From NCBI GenBank assembly GCA_030431355.1, contig JAUIJG010000052.1, positions 1-17,826 of the forward strand: a DNA stretch of 17,826 nucleotides, read 5' to 3'. Position 1 is the stretch's first letter. The number at the start of each line of letters is the position of its first letter. Below, piece by piece: positions 6,196-13,446 of this stretch. The notes beneath the pieces were generated by a model. That model did not search any database. It had not been told where the DNA came from and was given only the letters and a program-made list of their open reading frames with translations. The position numbers were made by a program, and so were the translations under genes. Origin of the DNA: a bacterium. GTDB taxonomy: Bacteria; Cyanobacteriota; Vampirovibrionia; Obscuribacterales; Obscuribacteraceae.

Positions 6196-7809
6196 CTACT
6201 CAGCTATTTCACCAGTATCACCAGTGTCGCCGGCATTGCCAGTATATTCAGTGTCGTCGGTGCCACCGGTATTATTTGAGTTTCCTGTATGGATGATTCC
6301 GCCACTAGTATTATCATTAGTGTCATCAGAAGCGATTATCTGCTGAATTTTTTCATGCAGGTCTTGTAAAGATTCACCCCTCTCTTCAGGGGTCTGGGCT
6401 GTGCAGATTGACACCACTTCGCTGGTGGCAGGGCTTATCCTTTTGTTGTATTCAATCGGTCTTGAGACTGTCAAAGGTTTTGGATCCCCTCCAGTGAGCA
6501 GAAAGAAGAGTGTAGCTCCGATTCCGTAAACATCACTCTCTTTCCGTGCTTTCCCTCGGAATTGCTCCGGAGCCATATAGGCTTGTTTCCCTACCAGGGT
6601 ACCTGTTGCGGTTCCTATTAGTTGATTTGCTGCTCCAAAATCAATCAGCACAATGGAGCCGTCCTCTTTCAAGACAAGATTGTCGGGGCTCAGATCTCTG
6701 TGAATGATGGGAGGGTTCAGATCGTGTAGATAACTAACAAGAGCAATCAAGTCCAGAGTATACTCAAGCGCTTCCTTCTCCTCAATCGGACCATACTGGG
6801 CTAGTTGCTGCCTCAACGTGTTGCCCGGCACAAAGTCTAAAAGCAAGTAATCTCTTCCGTTGTCGACAAAATAGTCATAGACATTAGCTATGTTGGGATG
6901 ATTTATCTTCTTCAAGAGTAGCGCCTCTCGGGCGAACATCTCGCGAGCTTTCTCCTTTAGCTTCATATTGTCCGGGACCACGGCTTCTTTCAAGACGCGC
7001 AGCTCTTTAGCGTTGTTTTCCACCAGGTATACGGCAGATAGACCACCCGAGGAAAGCGGCATCAGCACTTTATACTTACCTTCCTGGACCCGATCACCTT
7101 TTTTTAGTGGTACAAAGTTGGTGGCGGAGAAGTGGTCTTGCATCTCCTGTTCCCATAGTTCAGTGTAAGTTTGGATTTGAATTTGTTCCGCCTCCTCTGT
7201 ATCCCGGCTGCCCAGGAGAATGGATGCGCTCTCCTCCTGGTCCTTGCTTTTAGGAAGTGGAAATCGACTGAAGTCTAAACACCACGATTCTATGGCCATA
7301 AACAATTTTTGTGAGTCTTCTTTGCTCAATCTAGTCAAGTCGATGGTGGCATGTCCTCCCGACTTAAAATAAATGAAAATTTTTCTGTTGTTCTGAGTTC
7401 CCTCTATTTCATATTCATATACACCTTTTCGCCCTTCAACGAACATCGAGCCCAGTAGTATGTTGGCTATGTCAGCCCAAGTCCTATTGTTTCGATAGAG
7501 CATATCCGGAGAGAATGATGGAGGAAATTGCATTGAGTTTGCATCCAATTTGATCTTGGATAGTCCAGGTGGTATCAAGTACAGTGCCAGCAAAATTAGT
7601 AAGCAAGCCAGGGAAAGCAAAGTCAATATGCTGGCTAGAAGAAAAAACTGGCTGAATTGAAAGAGGAACAGGCTGATAGAAAGGATGGCCAGTGAGCAGA
7701 CCGAGTAGATTCCCAGGTTCTTCCTCGGCATAGGGCTGTAGAGAATCTCTACGGACTCGGCACCGGATACCGGCTGTTTGACATTTTTCGCTTGCTCCGG
7801 CAAATTCAT
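6196..7809 (-). CDS. Membrane-anchored Ser/Thr protein kinase (kinase B)
   Basis: A 537-residue tandem paralogue of kinase A. Two membrane helices (about 33-50 and 55-78) are followed by a beta-rich PH-like region (about 84-180), a linker with TYTELW (214-219), and a kinase domain (about 245-492). The kinase shows glycine loop LSSGGLSAV (252-260), lysine 274 (VLKEA), glutamate 295, HRDLSPDN (370-377), an intact DFG (390-392) and APEQF (413-417), so all core catalytic residues are present. The activation segment carries T400, T402 and T404 as candidate autophosphorylation sites. The C-terminal 30 residues are a Thr/Gly/Asp/Asn-rich low-complexity tail absent from kinase A. Its ATG follows the TGA of the upstream gene by three bases, implying translational coupling. 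The ligand and targets are not evident. Confidence 0.88.
   Translation of the reverse strand: MNLPEQAKNVKQPVSGAESVEILYSPMPRKNLGIYSVCSLAILSISLFLFQFSQFFLLASILTLLSLACLLILLALYLIPPGLSKIKLDANSMQFPPSFSPDMLYRNNRTWADIANILLGSMFVEGRKGVYEYEIEGTQNNRKIFIYFKSGGHATIDLTRLSKEDSQKLFMAIESWCLDFSRFPLPKSKDQEESASILLGSRDTEEAEQIQIQTYTELWEQEMQDHFSATNFVPLKKGDRVQEGKYKVLMPLSSGGLSAVYLVENNAKELRVLKEAVVPDNMKLKEKAREMFAREALLLKKINHPNIANVYDYFVDNGRDYLLLDFVPGNTLRQQLAQYGPIEEKEALEYTLDLIALVSYLHDLNPPIIHRDLSPDNLVLKEDGSIVLIDFGAANQLIGTATGTLVGKQAYMAPEQFRGKARKESDVYGIGATLFFLLTGGDPKPLTVSRPIEYNKRISPATSEVVSICTAQTPEERGESLQDLHEKIQQIIASDDTNDNTSGGIIHTGNSNNTGGTDDTEYTGNAGDTGDTGEIAE
6202..6288 (-). repeat. In-frame Thr-Gly-Asp microsatellite in kinase B tail
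   Basis: The 3' end of kinase B is built from ACY-GGY-RAY-type codons, giving TGNSNNTGG, TGNAGDTGDTGE and similar. The 9-nt unit (Thr-Gly-Asp) is cleanest at the extreme end. Such a tract can change length by replication slippage without breaking the frame. Confidence 0.6.
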
Positions 7810-7812
7810 CAG

Positions 7813-8889
7813 TCAATAAGAGAACATAATCAACTTACCACGCTCAAGAAGCTCTTTGGCGGCGGAGGAGACTGTGTATTCCATGATTTCGCAACCGCTC
7901 TGTATCTCCAGGCTGTCTTTGTCCTTTAACAAACCTTCCAATATCGGTTTTGCAGCTTCTGGAAAGTGGTGTTTTATCAGCATAGCCAGGTAGATTTTTC
8001 CCGCCGGCGAAGCCGATTCAATCTGAGCGGTGAGGGCAGGCAAGCGCACCGCCCTGTCCTTGAGTGCCCTGGCGAAAATTGCATAGTTCTTGGAATATTC
8101 TCCCCCTTCACCTATTTGAATATCGGTGACCCGGGTGGCTTTTATCAATGGTTGTATATATGATGGCACGGATTTTTCTGAATTCTTCTTTGGAATGGTT
8201 TTTGGGTTGGTCTGAGATCTAGTTGCTGATCTGGTCTGTGTTGCCTTTTGTGATCCAGTTTGTGATCCATTAGATTTTCCCTTCTCTAACCCAGTCGGTG
8301 TTTGAGAAGTGGCAACTCCTGGGTTTCGGCTCAGAATGCGTTTTATGTCAGCGAATACGACTTCCTGGGGCTGGAACTCTCTCCTGAATCCGTTATTAGA
8401 TCCGTCAAACCACTTTATCTTTCCGTCTTCAACGGACATGCAGGACAGCCCCCAGTTGTTTCCTGTGTAGAAGCCACCTTCTTCCTTCTTGAGAAATACA
8501 AGGCATCTACCTTTTATGAACTTGACCTGGGCGCATTCAAAACTTTCGTCTCCAAGAAGACGCAGGCTTGTTTTTGCAGTTCTCTTTTGGGCTTTATCGG
8601 ATTTTTTTACGGCTTTCAAGATTTTAATCGGTCTAGCCCTGGCTTCCTGTTGAAAAGTCCAGGTCTTTCCTTTTATCTTCACCGGCTGGACACTGACAAT
8701 ATCCACCAGAGCGATGAAGTCTGCGCTTTGCACCATCTCCTTCTTAGATTTAAAAGCCGCTTTAGCATAGGCTTTTTCAACGTCGGTACTATGGAAGGTG
8801 AGCGATGTCAAAAGTAGGATCCAGATAAATCCTGTGCATTTAAGCAAGGTTTTGCATCTGGCGACAGATATTAGGTCTTTCAATACCAT
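7813..8889 (-). CDS. Secreted protein with possible NTR-like domain, repetitive linker and HEAT-like C-terminus
   Basis: No confident family assignment. From the ATG at 8889 it has 358 residues. A positively charged N-terminus and hydrophobic core (about 18-31) followed by AYA at 40-42 look like a cleavable signal peptide. Residues 46-185 resemble the pattern of NTR/TIMP-like OB-fold proteins ('ADFIALVDI', then a conserved Cys, then KGRCLVFLKKEEGGFY), but this is a weak match by eye. Residues 195-240 are a Ser/Gln/Thr-rich spacer with SQT repeats. Residues 281-350 look helical and HEAT-like. An alternative TTG start at 8916 overlaps the end of metG by 20 bp; I prefer the ATG, which begins 7 bp after the metG stop, although neither has a strong ribosome binding site. 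It precedes kinase B by three bases, so it could be its extracytoplasmic partner. Confidence 0.72.
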   Translation of the reverse strand: MVLKDLISVARCKTLLKCTGFIWILLLTSLTFHSTDVEKAYAKAAFKSKKEMVQSADFIALVDIVSVQPVKIKGKTWTFQQEARARPIKILKAVKKSDKAQKRTAKTSLRLLGDESFECAQVKFIKGRCLVFLKKEEGGFYTGNNWGLSCMSVEDGKIKWFDGSNNGFRREFQPQEVVFADIKRILSRNPGVATSQTPTGLEKGKSNGSQTGSQKATQTRSATRSQTNPKTIPKKNSEKSVPSYIQPLIKATRVTDIQIGEGGEYSKNYAIFARALKDRAVRLPALTAQIESASPAGKIYLAMLIKHHFPEAAKPILEGLLKDKDSLEIQSGCEIMEYTVSSAAKELLERGKLIMFSY

Positions 8890-8896
8890 CCGAATC

Positions 8897-10435
8897 TTAT
8901 GCTTCTTTCTGCTCAAGGCGCATGAAGACAGGTCCGGTATTTCTTACCCTGGCTCCAGGCTTCAACATGTCGAACATATCGTCGTCTTTACGGTCTCCGA
9001 TAACACCGATGTCATCATCGTTACCGAGCTGGTGCCAGATCTTCTGGGCTAGCTCGGGAGTAAATGGATATATGTGCATGGCGGTTCTTCTCAAAACTTC
9101 CATGCAGGTAAATAGAACTTCCTCACCTTCTTTGGTCTTGCCTTCTTTGAAAAGGGTCCAGGGTTTTTCGTCGTTCATGTACTTGTTGGCCTGGTCTACT
9201 AAAGCAAACAGAGCATCAATCGCTTTTGCAAACTCAAGTTTTTCCATGTGCTTATCAAAGACAACATGGATTTCATTGGCTTGTTTTCTGAGGATATGTT
9301 CCGGATCTTGATTGGGCACCACCCCGCCGCAGTGTTTTTCCACCAGGGTTAGTGTTCTATTTAAAAGATTGCCAAGATTGTTGGCGAGTTCAGCGTTGAC
9401 CCTTTTTATGAAATCGTCGATGCTGAAATCTCCGTCGTTGTCAAAAGGGGTTGCCGCCATCAGGTAGTAGCGAACCGCATCGGCACCATATTCATCCACC
9501 AGGGCGTTAGGGTCTATGACATTGCCCAGAGACTTGCTCAGCTTTTTGCCGTTGACCGTGATGAAGCCGTGGGCGAAGACTTGCCTGGGGGGCTCGATGC
9601 CCGAAGCCATTAAGAGTGCCGGCCAGAATATAGAGTGGAATTTGTTGATGTCTTTTCCGATCAGATGAAGGTCAGCCGGCCAGTAGCGGTTGAATTGTTC
9701 CATGTCATGGGGATAGCCGATGCCTGTTATGTAATTGCTCAGGGCATCAATCCAGACATAGATAACTTGCTCGCTGTCGCCGGGAACGGGTACGCCCCAG
9801 GTGAGTGAATGGCGCGCCCTGGTGACGCTGAAGTCGCCAAGCTCAGGATCATTTAATTGATTGAGAATCTCCTTTTTGCGTCCTTCCGGTTTGACACTAT
9901 CCGCATTGCTCTCTATCCAATTTTTGACCTTATCTTTGTAGTTGGTCAGTTTAAAAAAGTAGTTGTTCTCTTCCAGCTTCTTAGGCGGTTTCAAGTGGTT
10001 GGGGCAATTGCCCTCTTCGTCCAGATCTCTTTCACGAACAAAATCTTCGCAGCCCTCGCAGTAGAGTCCTTCATATGTGCCTTTGTAAATGTCACCCTGC
10101 TCCAGAAGCTTTTTAAAAATCCCCTGCACTGAAGCTTCGTGGGGAGCATCCGTGGTTCTAATAAAGTGATCGTTGGAGAGATTCAGCTTCTTCCAGGCTG
10201 CTTCAAATTTTGATGACATTTCATCACAGAACTCTTTCGGATTCTTGCCTGCTTCTCCTGCCGACTTTTCCACTTTCGAGCCATGCTCATCAACACCGGT
10301 CAGAAAAAAAACGTCAGCACCCCGCATTCGGTGATAACGGGCGACAATGTCGGCGGCAATTTTTTCATAGGCATGACCTATGTGAGGGGTGGCGTTTACG
10401 TAGTCAATAGCAGTAGTTACATAGAACTTATTCAT
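8897..10435 (-). CDS. metG: Methionyl-tRNA synthetase
   Basis: Charges tRNA(Met) with methionine in the cytoplasm. At 512 residues it is the short form without the C-terminal tRNA-binding (EMAP-like) domain. The class I signature PHIGH is at 17-21 and the KMSKS loop reads KLSKS (298-302). A single zinc knuckle, C126-x2-C129 with C144-x2-H147, is of the type seen in Thermus-like MetRS. The anticodon-binding helix bundle follows, with LGNLLNR (354-360) and the tryptophan of EKPW (423-426) expected to read the CAU anticodon. It is the first gene of the minus-strand run and overlaps or abuts the secreted-protein gene, so the kinases downstream are likely transcribed with it. Confidence 0.97.
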   Translation of the reverse strand: MNKFYVTTAIDYVNATPHIGHAYEKIAADIVARYHRMRGADVFFLTGVDEHGSKVEKSAGEAGKNPKEFCDEMSSKFEAAWKKLNLSNDHFIRTTDAPHEASVQGIFKKLLEQGDIYKGTYEGLYCEGCEDFVRERDLDEEGNCPNHLKPPKKLEENNYFFKLTNYKDKVKNWIESNADSVKPEGRKKEILNQLNDPELGDFSVTRARHSLTWGVPVPGDSEQVIYVWIDALSNYITGIGYPHDMEQFNRYWPADLHLIGKDINKFHSIFWPALLMASGIEPPRQVFAHGFITVNGKKLSKSLGNVIDPNALVDEYGADAVRYYLMAATPFDNDGDFSIDDFIKRVNAELANNLGNLLNRTLTLVEKHCGGVVPNQDPEHILRKQANEIHVVFDKHMEKLEFAKAIDALFALVDQANKYMNDEKPWTLFKEGKTKEGEEVLFTCMEVLRRTAMHIYPFTPELAQKIWHQLGNDDDIGVIGDRKDDDMFDMLKPGARVRNTGPVFMRLEQKEA

Positions 10436-10458
10436 CTAATAGAAACCTTATTGATATT

Positions 10459-10486
10459 CTGTTATGAGCGCTTGTTAAGCAGTCAA
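10459..10486 (-). promoter_or_regulatory. Possible metG promoter
   Basis: On the minus strand TTGACT (10486-10481) matches the -35 box at five of six positions. With 16 bp spacing it is followed by TAACAG (10464-10459), a poor -10. A 6-bp inverted repeat, CGCTTG (10469-10474) and CAAGCG (10484-10489), overlaps the -35 and could be an operator. It lies in the 128-bp divergent spacer between metG and coaBC. No convincing promoter was found for coaBC on the other strand. Confidence 0.3.
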
Positions 10487-10563
10487 GCGGATTTTTCCCG
10501 GTAGCCTAAAATCCCGAGAAGAATCATAATAATACAGGGAAGTGCATTTGGGTTTTTAAAGTT

Positions 10564-11880
10564 ATGAAAAGTAAGGGACCGACAAAAGAGTCGAAACACA
10601 AGAAGAAGCCGGCGACAAAGGATAAATCAGAATCCTTTGAAAAGTTTGCTCCTCTGGAAGACAAGACCATCATCCTTGGCGTCTCTGGCGGGATTGCCGC
10701 CTATAAAGCCTGCGATGTGGCATCGATGTTAAGGCGCGCAGGAGCAGATGTGCATGCGGTGCTCACACCGAACGCCAAAGAGTTCATCACGCCTTTGAGT
10801 CTCACTACGATGACCCGCAATCCTACTCATTGTGAGCAATACGAGCAGTCGGCCAACTGGAAGCCGGAGCATATAGAACTTGCCAAGAAAGCGGATCTGA
10901 TCCTCATAGCTCCTGCGACCGCTGACATTCTTGCCAAATTGGCCGGTGGTATATGCGATGACCTTTTGACCAGTATGGTGCTTGCCTCCCAGGCCAAGGT
11001 CGTGGTGGCACCGGCCATGAACCCGACCATGTACGGACATCCTGCCACCAGAAGGAACCTCGACATTCTTCAGAACACTTTCCGCTACGACGTAATCGCT
11101 CCGGAGTTCGGGGAGGTAGCCTGTGGAGATGTGGGTTCCGGCAAGATGGCATCGGTCGAATCTATAACTGCCGCCGTAGCTTCAAGATTGCTTGCCCATA
11201 AGACTTTGATGGGCAAGAAAGTGATGGTCACTGCTGGTGGTACCAGAGAGCCCATCGACCCGGTTCGTTTCATCGGAAATAGAAGCTCGGGCAAAATGGG
11301 AATAGCAATGGCAGATGCCCTGGCCGGGCGCGGTGCCGATGTCACCCTGGTCTCCACGGTGGCGGTCAATCGCTCATACTCCGTTCTGGTGGTGGAGACT
11401 GCTCATGACATGCAGGAGACTGTGGAGGCAGAGTTCGACAACTGTGACGCCCTGGTAATGACGGCAGCGGTGGCTGATTTCCGTCCTCTGAGGGTCTCTT
11501 CCCACAAGATTAAGAAGTCTGAGTCCGAGGATATTGTGCTTGAATTGACGCAAAATCCTGACATCCTTGATTTGCTAGGAAGGGTGAAACGTAAAGATCA
11601 GGTAGTGATCGGTTTCGCGGCCGAATCGGAGGGGCTACTTACCCATGCTGCCGATAAGCTCCAACGAAAAAATCTCGATATGATTGTCGGAAACGATATT
11701 ACCGTTCCCGACATAGGCTTCGGCAGCGATGACAATGCTGTCATTATTCTTGGTTCCGACGGTATAAGAGAGAATCTGCCCCGGATGCCCAAACGTGCCA
11801 TCGCTGAGCATCTATGCGACCACCTGGTGGAGCTCCTCGGTCAAATAAGCGAGGATGAGGATGAAGCTGATCAAGATTGA
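10564..11880 (+). CDS. coaBC: Bifunctional phosphopantothenoylcysteine synthetase/decarboxylase
   Basis: Joins cysteine to 4'-phosphopantothenate and decarboxylates the product to 4'-phosphopantetheine, two successive steps of coenzyme A synthesis. The N-terminal flavoprotein CoaC half (about 33-210) shows GVSGGIAAYKA, the catalytic histidine in EHIEL (His103), PATADILAK (the PASANT region, 117-125), MNPTMY (152-157) and the active cysteine in ACGDVGSGKM (Cys187). The CoaB half (about 215-425) has TAGGTREPIDPVRFIGNRSSG, AAVADFRP (301-308), HKIKK (314-318) and NPDIL (331-335). At 438 residues it is longer than E. coli CoaBC (406), mainly because of a lysine-rich, probably disordered N-terminal extension of about 30 residues. 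A short acidic tail ends the protein. It is divergent from metG. The ribosome binding site is weak. Confidence 0.96.
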   Translation: MKSKGPTKESKHKKKPATKDKSESFEKFAPLEDKTIILGVSGGIAAYKACDVASMLRRAGADVHAVLTPNAKEFITPLSLTTMTRNPTHCEQYEQSANWKPEHIELAKKADLILIAPATADILAKLAGGICDDLLTSMVLASQAKVVVAPAMNPTMYGHPATRRNLDILQNTFRYDVIAPEFGEVACGDVGSGKMASVESITAAVASRLLAHKTLMGKKVMVTAGGTREPIDPVRFIGNRSSGKMGIAMADALAGRGADVTLVSTVAVNRSYSVLVVETAHDMQETVEAEFDNCDALVMTAAVADFRPLRVSSHKIKKSESEDIVLELTQNPDILDLLGRVKRKDQVVIGFAAESEGLLTHAADKLQRKNLDMIVGNDITVPDIGFGSDDNAVIILGSDGIRENLPRMPKRAIAEHLCDHLVELLGQISEDEDEADQD

Positions 11881-11916
11881 GCCGGAATTTATATATATCT
11901 AGAATGAAACAAATAT

Positions 11917-11945
11917 TTGAATGATCTAAGCTTCGGCGGCAAAAT
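11917..11945 (+). promoter_or_regulatory. Possible promoter of the YtxH/DUF948 cluster
   Basis: TTGAAT (11917-11922) and CAAAAT (11940-11945) are 17 bp apart, each matching the sigma70 consensus at four of six positions. They lie in the 129-bp spacer after coaBC and upstream of the first YtxH gene. A small inverted repeat, CAGGT/ACCTG (11972-11984), lies between this site and the start codon. Weak evidence by eye only. Confidence 0.22.
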
Positions 11946-12009
11946 TTGGTAAAGTATGGCATGTCTCACATCAGGTGATACCTGCTTGAAAAACTACTGG
12001 AGAAGTTAG

Positions 12010-12369
12010 ATGAGCAAGAAATCCAGCGAAAAGAACTCTGACTCCGGCCTCTTATTTTGGTTGGCTGGTCTCTTTTTGGGAGCTGCCGGCGGTGCTACCG
12101 TAGCCTTTTTAGTCGCTCCAAAATCCGGCAACGAAGTGCGGGGTGAGATCCGCAAAACAGCCAAGGATATGCCTGAGAAGATGGGCGAGATTGTGGACGA
12201 TTCTCTCGACCTCTATGCTTCCACCCTCAATTACTGTCAACTACTTGTGGAAGAGCAAACCTCAAGAATGAAACGCGCGGTTGCCGCAGGCAAAATGGCA
12301 GCTGCTAAGAAGCGCGAAGAGATAGAGTTGGGCGGCGGTGCTACCGTATTTCCTTTACAGCACAAGTAA
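12010..12369 (+). CDS. YtxH-like membrane protein
   Basis: A small 119-residue protein with one glycine/alanine-rich membrane helix (about 14-36) followed directly by VAPKSGNEVRGEI. This helix plus 'APKSG-x-E-x-R' signature is characteristic of YtxH-domain proteins (gas-vesicle-protein-like in older annotation). The remainder is a charged, amphipathic helix likely exposed to the cytoplasm. Family members are linked to general stress in Bacillus, but their molecular job is unknown. A GGAG about 8 nt before the ATG supports the start. It is the first of three small membrane genes on this strand, with a paralogue at 12905. Confidence 0.8.
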   Translation: MSKKSSEKNSDSGLLFWLAGLFLGAAGGATVAFLVAPKSGNEVRGEIRKTAKDMPEKMGEIVDDSLDLYASTLNYCQLLVEEQTSRMKRAVAAGKMAAAKKREEIELGGGATVFPLQHK

Positions 12370-12449
12370 ACGAGTTTTCCCTGGCTGAACCCAGTTCAGG
12401 TTGAACCGTGCGTGAATTCACACAGACTATTAATTAAGGGGCGATATTC

Positions 12450-12857
12450 GTGGACGCAGCCACAATGAGTAGTAACATCGATCTGGTAATTGGATTTTGT
12501 TTCCTGGTACTGGTGGTTCTCGGGGTTTTCCTGGCCATACCCTTATGGCGCCTCCTGGACCAGTCCACTCGAACTCTAGGTGCGACCGAGAACTTGATCA
12601 ACACTCTGGATCAGGAGCTAGGTCCCACTATCAAAGAGGTTGACAACGTCCTGGTTACCGTTAATGAGTTTCGATCCATAGCCCAGCGTGGGATAACTGA
12701 TGTAGGAACCAGGGTGGACGATGTCACCGGAAACATTGGAAAAGTGGCGGATCAGGCCAAGAATGAAACGAAAGTATTCGGAACAGGTCTGTTTGCTGGT
12801 ATAACCGCTTATTTTTCTGGCAAACATGATCATGAGGGGTCTTCATCTTCCAGCTAA
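12450..12857 (+). CDS. DUF948-like membrane protein
   Basis: A 135-residue protein with one N-terminal membrane helix (about 11-34) and a long amphipathic helical region (about 38-110) with heptad-like spacing, as in DUF948 proteins, which have an N-terminal anchor and methyl-accepting-like coiled coil. It ends with a His/Ser-rich tail. GTG at 12450 is chosen because AGGGG lies about 9 nt upstream; the in-frame ATG at 12465 has no such site. DUF948 and YtxH genes are neighbours in many bacteria, which supports the call. Function is unknown. Confidence 0.75.
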   Translation: MDAATMSSNIDLVIGFCFLVLVVLGVFLAIPLWRLLDQSTRTLGATENLINTLDQELGPTIKEVDNVLVTVNEFRSIAQRGITDVGTRVDDVTGNIGKVADQAKNETKVFGTGLFAGITAYFSGKHDHEGSSSSS

Positions 12858-12904
12858 GGTTTGACCTCGGGGTGCAAAAATCAGAAATTGTTAAGGAGAG
12901 GATA

Positions 12905-13285
12905 ATGGCGAACAACACAGGAAGGTTTTTTGAAGGGTTAGTAGTCGGTGGATTGCTTGGCTTCGTTTTCGGATTATTGTCTGCTCCAAAGTCAGGTGCC
13001 GAGCTGAGACGTCAAATTGCCGATGGCTCCGAAGACCTCTATAAGCAGGCTAGTGATTCTATCGATGACATGAAGTCTAACGCCGGTCATCGAATCACCG
13101 AGATCAAAGACAAGACCGAGACCGCTATTGGGGATATCAGAGGTAAGAGTACCGATGTGTTGAAGAAAGCTGGTGACAGCGTTCAACATACAAAAGACGA
13201 ATTCGCCAATAAGCTCCAGGAGATGGCTGGAAAGTCCACCAAAGTGCTGGTGGATGATGTCGAGTCCGCTACCTCGGGGAACTAG
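12905..13285 (+). CDS. YtxH-like membrane protein (second copy)
   Basis: A 126-residue paralogue of the protein at 12010. A glycine-rich membrane helix (about 9-27) is followed by LLSAPKSGAELRRQIADG, the YtxH signature, then a long charged amphipathic helix (about 40-120) with repeated K-x-x-T/D-x-x motifs, reminiscent of apolipoprotein- or LEA-like helices. I chose the ATG at 12905 because a strong AAGGAG lies about 7 nt upstream, rather than a GTG at 12872 that would extend the frame by 11 codons over the ribosome binding site. It closes the YtxH-DUF948-YtxH trio, and an intrinsic terminator follows 20 bp downstream. Confidence 0.82.
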   Translation: MANNTGRFFEGLVVGGLLGFVFGLLSAPKSGAELRRQIADGSEDLYKQASDSIDDMKSNAGHRITEIKDKTETAIGDIRGKSTDVLKKAGDSVQHTKDEFANKLQEMAGKSTKVLVDDVESATSGN

Positions 13286-13304
13286 TTCTTAAGAGCAATC
13301 TTTT

Positions 13305-13358
13305 AAAAGCCCTGCTGATCGGTACTTATGACCGCCATCTAAGGGGCTTTTTCTTTTG
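13305..13358 (+). terminator. Rho-independent terminator of the YtxH/DUF948 cluster
   Basis: AAAAGCCC (13305-13312) pairs with GGGCTTTT (13344-13351). An inner CGGT/ACCG pairing shortens the loop, and the stem runs into TTTTTCTTTT. It separates the small membrane genes from kinase C. Confidence 0.75.
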
Positions 13359-13369
13359 ATGCCGGAAAA

Positions 13370-13389
13370 ATAGATTGACTGCAATCTAT
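13370..13389 (+). promoter_or_regulatory. Inverted repeat upstream of kinase C, possible operator
   Basis: ATAGATTG and CAATCTAT form a perfect 8-bp inverted repeat with a 4-nt spacer. It overlaps TTGACT (13375-13380), a five-of-six -35 match, but no good -10 lies at 16-18 bp (GGTATC or AGGTAT only). It lies 58 bp before the kinase C start and just after the terminator, where the promoter of the kinase C-TPR pair must be. Confidence 0.35.
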
Positions 13390-13446
13390 CTATATAGAGG
13401 TATCCTGGGGAAGGTTGTTCGAATTCCTGGCTAAGGGTACTGACCG

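Noticed and set aside
10436..10563. tRNA or riboswitch between metG and coaBC
   Set aside because: The 128-bp spacer contains no cloverleaf or recognisable T-box/SAM-type motif, only a weak promoter and a 6-bp inverted repeat.
12872..12904. Upstream GTG start for the second YtxH gene
   Set aside because: The strong AAGGAG lies between it and the ATG at 12905, so the shorter protein is preferred.
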